Positions 59,607-64,000 of a stretch of 64,000 nucleotides of DNA are shown here, piece after piece; position 1 is the first letter of the stretch, and every line of letters begins with the position of its first letter. A model generated the notes under the pieces. It worked only from the letters and a program-made list of their open reading frames with translations, was not told the DNA's origin and searched no databases. A program made the translations under genes and the position numbers. Source of the stretch: DUUI01 sp964345765 (GTDB lineage: Bacteria > Bacillota_I > Bacilli_A > Erysipelotrichales > Erysipelotrichaceae); assembly GCA_964345765.1 (NCBI GenBank), contig CAYFSJ010000002.1, positions 10,321-74,320 on the forward strand. The letters are read 5' to 3'.

Positions 59607-60011
59607 ATGGAATTTTTAATCGAACTCAAAAGAAGATTCAATCAATTTATGCGAGGAAGATACGGTCACGATCAACTTAATACCGTTATTTTGATTTTCT
59701 ACCTTATCTTTTTACTCGTCGCTGATTTTGTACGTAGTGATCAAGCAACACATACTTTCAATCTTTTATCTCTATTTACAATGTTGTTGTTTTTATTACG
59801 CTCCTTCTCTAAGAACATCCATCAGCGCTCAAAAGAAAATGATCAGTTCATTAAATTACGCGATCAACTGATGACCAAAACTACTAAACCTCAAACCACT
59901 AAAATTTTTAGATGTCCAAACTGTTCTCAAAAAGTAAGAGTACCCAAAGGACGAGGAAAAATAGAAATAACCTGTCCAAAATGTGGTCATCATTTCGATA
60001 AAAGGAGTTAA
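59607..60011 (+). CDS. Membrane protein with C-terminal zinc ribbon
   Basis: 134 residues. Two membrane segments (about 25-42 and 50-67), a linker, and a zinc ribbon of two CPxC pairs (FRCPNCSQKVRVPKGRGKIEITCPKCGHHF). Such small proteins are common in low-GC bacteria; the function is unknown. Same operon as lrgAB, 1 nt before the nitrilase-like gene. Confidence 0.85.
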   Translation: MEFLIELKRRFNQFMRGRYGHDQLNTVILIFYLIFLLVADFVRSDQATHTFNLLSLFTMLLFLLRSFSKNIHQRSKENDQFIKLRDQLMTKTTKPQTTKIFRCPNCSQKVRVPKGRGKIEITCPKCGHHFDKRS

Positions 60012-60012
60012 C

Positions 60013-60645
60013 ATGAAAATCGGATTAGCCTGTGTAGAACTCAAAAATAACGATTTAAACTTTAACCTCAATAATCTAACAAAAACATTGGCAGTTGCCT
60101 CTAAACATCAAGTCGATGTAGTCTTATTTGGGGCACAATATCTTCAAGGACCACTCTCATTTATGGATAACCAAAACGCCTTAACAATCGATAGTCAGTT
60201 ATTGTTTCAAATAAAACTAGCTTGTACCTATTATGGTTGTTGTGTCGGGATTGGATTTAACCAATTAATTGATAATGAAATTAAAGAATCCTACCTCATC
60301 ATAAACCACCAAGGAAGTGTTATTTATGATCATTTAGAGGATTCAGGCTTTAGCCTTAAAAATAAACACTTTGAAGTATACTTAGATTCAGACACTCCTA
60401 AAGAAACTGAATCCATTTTAATTTGGCCACTCTACACTACTAGCACACCTAAACAATGGTTTAACTCCGAGTTATCAAACTTAAGAGAGAGAGCCAACCA
60501 AATGAGTGACGAAATCATTGGTGTAAACTCATTTAATCATCATCCACAAAGCTTAGCCTATGGGGGTGCCTTTCATATAAAGAACAATCAATTCTTAGTT
60601 AACCAACCAATGGAACAAAAAGGATTAAGTATTATCGAAATTTAA
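60013..60645 (+). CDS. Degenerate nitrilase-superfamily protein
   Basis: 210 residues from MKIGLACVELKN, with AAAGGAG upstream. The nitrilase fold is recognisable: MKIGLACVELKNNDLNFNLNNL, VDVVLFGAQYLQG, then YYGCCVGIGFNQLIDNEIKESYLIINHQGSVIY. The catalytic triad appears lost: the Glu position reads Gln (FGAQYLQG), no YRKxH lysine is seen, and the nucleophile strand (SILIWPLYTTS) has no Cys. It is also shorter than the usual 260 residues. It may be a binding or structural relic. Confidence 0.7.
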   Translation: MKIGLACVELKNNDLNFNLNNLTKTLAVASKHQVDVVLFGAQYLQGPLSFMDNQNALTIDSQLLFQIKLACTYYGCCVGIGFNQLIDNEIKESYLIINHQGSVIYDHLEDSGFSLKNKHFEVYLDSDTPKETESILIWPLYTTSTPKQWFNSELSNLRERANQMSDEIIGVNSFNHHPQSLAYGGAFHIKNNQFLVNQPMEQKGLSIIEI

Positions 60646-60702
60646 TAAAAACACTTCATTAGTTGTGTATAATTAAAGAGTCAAGAGGAAGGAGAACGAA
60701 AT

Positions 60703-62007
60703 ATGTTATTTTCGTTTAAAACTTATCGCAGTGGTTCGCACCCTAATCCCAACAAAAATAGAACAATGGGATTAATGAGCGAAGATGGACCACTCGTCGA
60801 TGAATATATATTCCCTGTTTCAATGCATATTGGTGCCCCCGCAAAACCAATTGTTGAAGTGGGACAACATGTTAAAAAGGGACAAAAGATTGCCGAGGCA
60901 GAAGGAAAGATTTCTGCTAACATCCACAGTAGTGTTTCAGGAGAGGTCATCGCCATCGAAAATCGTCCAACACTCAATGGCGATGCTCAATGCATTGTCA
61001 TCAGAAATGACTACAAAGAGACAGTTGAAGAAGATGAAGATTTTAATCAATTACCATTTGTAGACAAAATCTTAGCAGCAGGAATAGTCGGTATGGGAGG
61101 CGCAACTTTCCCTACCAATGTTAAGTTTGAACCACCAAAACATAACCGAATCGATACGCTCATTATTAACGGTTCAGAATGTGAACCGTATATAACAGCT
61201 GACACACGAGCAATGATTGAATATAGCGATGAAATCATCCAAGGTATACAGTTAATCTTAGATGAAATGCCATCCATTAAAAATGTTTATATTGGAATCG
61301 AATCCCATTCTCGAGAAGCAATCAATCAAATGAAGAAAGCTTCAGAATCAATGGACAAGGTACAAGTGCGAACTTTAAAAACACAGTATCCTCAAGGGGC
61401 AGAAAAAGTTCTCATTAAAAACATGACCAAACGAGAAGTACCATCCTCTAAACTCCCTGCTGAAGTTGGATGTTTAGTCTTAAACGTGGTTACTGTCCGA
61501 TCAATTTATCATGCTATTAAAAACAATATTCCTAGTATTGAACGGCTCGTTACCGTATCTGGTAATGGTATTGGCGAACCTAAGAACCTTTTAGTAAAGA
61601 TTGGTACACCCGTCAAAGCATTATTAGATGCCTGTCAGTTGGATGAAGAAAACACACAAAAAATTCTTAATGGGGGACCGATGATGGGTAAAACCATTAC
61701 CAATTTAAATGTTCCAATCACTAAGGGAACCAATGGTCTATTAGCCTTGGTCAGTGATGACTTAAAACAACAAGAACAAACCCCATGTATTATGTGTTCA
61801 GAATGTTTGAACGTCTGTCCAGTTAATCTACAACCAATCTTAATTAGTGAGACATCTGTTAAAGGACTCTTTGATTACAGTTCGCAACTAGGTGCAATGG
61901 ACTGTATCGAATGCGGTAACTGTACCTATATTTGTCCAGCTAAGATTCCACTATTAGAGAATATTCGCCACGCTAAGACCAATATCAAGGCCAACAGTTC
62001 AAAGTAG
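60703..62007 (+). CDS. rnfC: Rnf complex subunit C
   Basis: 434 residues. N-terminal barrel-sandwich region (PAKPIVEVGQHVKKGQKIAEAEG), NuoF-like nucleotide site (AAGIVGMGGATFPTNVKF and NGSECEPYI), and two C-terminal 4Fe-4S motifs: CIMCSECLNVCP and CIECGNCTYICP. It is the NADH-side subunit of the membrane ferredoxin:NAD oxidoreductase, which pumps Na+ or H+. GGAAGGAG precedes the start; rnfD follows after 10 nt. Confidence 0.96.
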   Translation: MLFSFKTYRSGSHPNPNKNRTMGLMSEDGPLVDEYIFPVSMHIGAPAKPIVEVGQHVKKGQKIAEAEGKISANIHSSVSGEVIAIENRPTLNGDAQCIVIRNDYKETVEEDEDFNQLPFVDKILAAGIVGMGGATFPTNVKFEPPKHNRIDTLIINGSECEPYITADTRAMIEYSDEIIQGIQLILDEMPSIKNVYIGIESHSREAINQMKKASESMDKVQVRTLKTQYPQGAEKVLIKNMTKREVPSSKLPAEVGCLVLNVVTVRSIYHAIKNNIPSIERLVTVSGNGIGEPKNLLVKIGTPVKALLDACQLDEENTQKILNGGPMMGKTITNLNVPITKGTNGLLALVSDDLKQQEQTPCIMCSECLNVCPVNLQPILISETSVKGLFDYSSQLGAMDCIECGNCTYICPAKIPLLENIRHAKTNIKANSSK

Positions 62008-62017
62008 AGGAGCGTTT

Positions 62018-63004
62018 ATGAATTTAGTTAAATCAATGAATCCTCAGATTCGATCACCAAAAAGTACTCAATGGATTATGCGACAAGTTTTAATCGCAAC
62101 CCTACCGGTAATGGCTGCGGCCACTTACTTCTTTGGTTATATGGCCTTAGTCAACGTCTTTGTTGCTTTAGCCTCTGCCGTTGTTTTTGAAGTGGCTTAT
62201 CAATATTTTACCCATCAACCAATTACCATTAAAGATAGTAGTGCGATGGTAACAGGAGTCCTAATGGGATTATCTTTACCTGTCACTGCTCCACTTTGGT
62301 CACATATTCTTGGGAGCTTTATTGCGATTGTTATCGTTAAACATTTTATAGGTAATGGATTAGGAAGAAATAGACTCAATCCAGCCGCAACTTCTCGTGT
62401 CTTATTGAAGGTCTTTTTCACCCCTTGGATAACTAACTGGGTTTTACCACATAGTGATTTAGTGTCGACTGTCACCCCTCTTGAATTTATTGGCAATGGC
62501 GCAACGGCTCTTCCAACTCAGGTTAATCTCCCTTCACTAATGGACCTGTTTCTAGGATTTAACTTAGGAGGGAATATTGGTGAGACGAGTAAACTCGCCA
62601 TCTTAATTGGTTGTGCCTATCTGGTGATTGTCGGTGTAATTAATATAAAAATTCCATTTCTTTACATTATTACAACAATGGTCATGATGGGATTGTTCTC
62701 TAGTGTTAATTTAGACTTTATGTTGGCTCACGCCTTAACTGGTACTTTATTCTTTGGGGCTGTCTTTATGGCCACCGATTATAGTTCAGGGGCACTGACT
62801 CCAACTGGTCAAACCTTGTTTGCGATTGGATTAGGGGTCTTAACGGCAAGCATACGATTCTTCTTTGATTTCCCAGGAGCTGTTGGCTTTGCGATTATCA
62901 TTATGAATTTATTAGCGCCTACCCTCGATCGTTATTTTGCGCCAAGAATTTATGGTTACACTAAACGAATGAAGGTTGAGTTTAATCGTCAACGTTCACT
63001 TTAA
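62018..63004 (+). CDS. rnfD: Rnf complex subunit D
   Basis: 328 residues with about nine membrane helices. The family segments GNGLGRNRLNPAATSRVLL and ATDYSSGALTPTGQTLFAIGLG are present, and NGATAL holds the threonine expected to carry covalent FMN. It is the membrane core of Rnf, homologous to NqrB. The usual partners rnfG, rnfE, rnfA and rnfB do not follow: the next gene is convergent and overlaps its 3' end by 23 bp. Confidence 0.95.
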   Translation: MNLVKSMNPQIRSPKSTQWIMRQVLIATLPVMAAATYFFGYMALVNVFVALASAVVFEVAYQYFTHQPITIKDSSAMVTGVLMGLSLPVTAPLWSHILGSFIAIVIVKHFIGNGLGRNRLNPAATSRVLLKVFFTPWITNWVLPHSDLVSTVTPLEFIGNGATALPTQVNLPSLMDLFLGFNLGGNIGETSKLAILIGCAYLVIVGVINIKIPFLYIITTMVMMGLFSSVNLDFMLAHALTGTLFFGAVFMATDYSSGALTPTGQTLFAIGLGVLTASIRFFFDFPGAVGFAIIIMNLLAPTLDRYFAPRIYGYTKRMKVEFNRQRSL

Positions 63005-63737
63005 ATCCTTGAGATTTTACATGGTTAAAAAAGGACGCACGACTCTTATTTGAGTTCGACATTTTCTTGACTATTTGATCTCTAAAATTATCAACTCGAT
63101 TATTTGTATCTCTTAAATCATAGTACTGAGCTAGTTGCTTGTCGTACTCACTGATGAGTTTCAAATAATCTTTTTTTATCTCATAACTGTTTTCAAATAC
63201 TTTCGCACTTACCTCTAATCTTGGTTTTAATTGAGGTTGTTGATTCGGATAACCAAACCCTACACCCACCACTGGATAAGTTAATGGAGGTAAGTTTAAT
63301 AATTGAATGAGTTGTTCTACATCATTAAGTATGCTACCAAAGTAGACTGCACCTAAATCTAGAGATTCTAAAGCCACCGTAAAGTTTTGTGCCGCTAAAC
63401 AGGCGTCAGTAAATCCTTGAACAAACGAGTTCATATCTGAAGTGGCTGGTAGAGAGAAACCTTGTTGGAGTCCAATTTGATGATTACGGTACTGATCAAC
63501 AATAAAGATAACGAGTTCTGGGACTCTTGCTAAGTACTCTTGATACGCAATCTTTGATAATTTGTCTTTTAACTCATTATCAGTTATATGAATCATTGAA
63601 TATCCTTGAAGATGACTGGACGTGGCCGTGTGGTTAGCCACTTCAAAGGCTTGTTGAATAATTTCTTGGTCTACTTTCTTATCTTTAAATTCTCTAATGG
63701 TTTTATGGTTTAGTTGATTCTTAATTGTTTGGTTCAT
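62982..63737 (-). CDS. Nitroreductase-family flavin oxidoreductase (NfsA/FRP-like)
   Basis: 251 residues. FMN site start HKTIREFKDKKVDQEIIQQAFEVANHTATSSHLQGYSMI, then VQGFTDACLAAQNFTVALESLDLGAVYFGSI and YPVVGVGFGYPNQQPQLKPRL. This layout matches NADPH-dependent FRP/NfsA enzymes, which reduce flavins, quinones or nitro compounds. AAGGAGAG precedes the ATG. Its 3' end overlaps rnfD. Confidence 0.9.
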   Translation of the reverse strand: MNQTIKNQLNHKTIREFKDKKVDQEIIQQAFEVANHTATSSHLQGYSMIHITDNELKDKLSKIAYQEYLARVPELVIFIVDQYRNHQIGLQQGFSLPATSDMNSFVQGFTDACLAAQNFTVALESLDLGAVYFGSILNDVEQLIQLLNLPPLTYPVVGVGFGYPNQQPQLKPRLEVSAKVFENSYEIKKDYLKLISEYDKQLAQYYDLRDTNNRVDNFRDQIVKKMSNSNKSRASFFNHVKSQGFKVNVDD

Positions 63738-63766
63738 GGTTATCTCTCCTTAATAAACATTCATAA

Positions 63767-64000
63767 TCATAGACGTTCGTTACGACGGTGATCCATCGTT
63801 TCATCATGGGCAATGTCTTCTTCGAGTACATCTGTTTCATGTTCTCTAACATCATGATGAGCGATGTCTTCTTCAAGAATGTCGATGTTTCCCTCTTGAT
63901 ATCTCTCTTCTGATACTACATCACCAGTATATCCTTCGCGGAAATCTTCATCTCTTACGGGTCTTTCACGATGTAGGTCTTCTGGTTGATTTTCATCAAG
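63767..64000 (-). CDS. Acidic hydrophilic protein, C-terminal part (cut by window edge)
   Basis: The minus-strand frame enters at the window edge and ends with TGA at 63767-63769, giving 77 visible residues, very rich in Glu, Asp, His and Arg. Two imperfect repeats are visible: DILEEDIAHHDVREHET and DVLEEDIAHDETMDHRR. No membrane segment. It resembles stress-associated hydrophilic tails, but I cannot name a family from this piece. Confidence 0.65.
   Translation of the reverse strand, partial: LDENQPEDLHRERPVRDEDFREGYTGDVVSEERYQEGNIDILEEDIAHHDVREHETDVLEEDIAHDETMDHRRNERL

Noticed and set aside
1..64000. Possible Mycoplasma-type code with TGA as tryptophan
   Set aside because: TGA ends lrgA, GNAT, sbcD and other genes exactly where the next gene begins, and Trp codons are TGG throughout the recognisable proteins.
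1..64000. CRISPR arrays, rRNA operons, insertion sequences or prophage genes
   Set aside because: I saw no regular spaced repeats, rRNA sequence, transposases or phage structural genes on either strand.

Overview
The window is AT-rich bacterial chromosome, densely coding, with strong AGGAGG-type ribosome sites and sigma-A-like promoters. TGA works as a stop codon (for example at the ends of lrgA, the GNAT gene and sbcD, where it overlaps the next ATG), so the code is the standard bacterial one and not the Mycoplasma code. The content is a trimeric [FeFe]-hydrogenase, RnfC/RnfD, two Hsp20 genes under CIRCE elements, a CsoR-controlled copper operon, the cdaA-cdaR-glmM cluster and many small lipoproteins. 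It suggests an anaerobic, fermentative low-GC Firmicute or Mollicutes-related lineage (Izemoplasmatales, Acholeplasmatales or a deep Erysipelotrichia-like group). This placement is inference, since there is no rRNA to anchor it.

Layout. 1-1.4 kb: leader ORF, ankyrin protein and EF-G-like GTPase on the minus strand. 1.5-5.8 kb: pepF, an MFS transporter, the hsp20 pair and a GlsB-like membrane protein. 5.9-6.1 kb: a 100-N scaffold gap flanked by the same 55-mer. 6.2-9 kb: gnd-zwf (oxidative pentose phosphate pathway). 9-13.9 kb: lipoproteins, tRNA-Asp, a padR-HAAS operon, tpx and sixA. 14-18.3 kb: hydCBA. 18.4-18.8 kb: tRNA-Ser/Asp/Gly. 18.8-20.3 kb: an FAD-dependent oxidoreductase broken by an in-frame stop. 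20.4-24.4 kb: a deacetylase lipoprotein, a glycoside-hydrolase-like protein and two DUF2975 proteins with an Xre regulator. 24.4-28.3 kb: csoR-copA-copZ plus a small membrane operon. 28.3-34 kb: deoD, NUDIX, NfeD/SPFH, PhnA-like and a two-component system. 34-37.6 kb: cdaA-cdaR-glmM. 37.6-43.4 kb: TraB, VOC, nucleotidyltransferase, HAD, MBL and S51. 43.4-47.4 kb: two paralogous secreted wall proteins and a SpaA-like lipoprotein. 47.5-53 kb: dehydrogenase, a candidate sRNA, tRNA-Leu and sbcDC. 53-60.6 kb: membrane pairs, an S41 lipoprotein, dps, a pantothenate cluster and lrgAB with a degenerate nitrilase. 60.7-63 kb: rnfCD, then a nitroreductase and the end of an acidic protein.

How it fits together. 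gnd-zwf supplies NADPH. HydABC could couple NADH and reduced ferredoxin to H2, and Rnf would couple ferredoxin:NAD oxidoreduction to an ion gradient, but only rnfC and rnfD are present here. Tpx, Dps, the Hsp20 proteins and CsoR/CopA/CopZ cover oxidative, heat and copper stress. CdaA makes c-di-AMP beside GlmM. CHAP, 3D, deacetylase and LrgAB proteins point to cell-envelope remodelling.

The most distinctive signals are three. At least eight genes have no Shine-Dalgarno site and a -10 hexamer ending 6-7 nt before the ATG, which is leaderless mRNA geometry. One of these (12886) sits on a terminator hairpin that its own transcript would cut in half. A promoter-to-terminator unit at 48463-48605 encodes no protein and carries anti-Shine-Dalgarno CU motifs, so it is a candidate sRNA.
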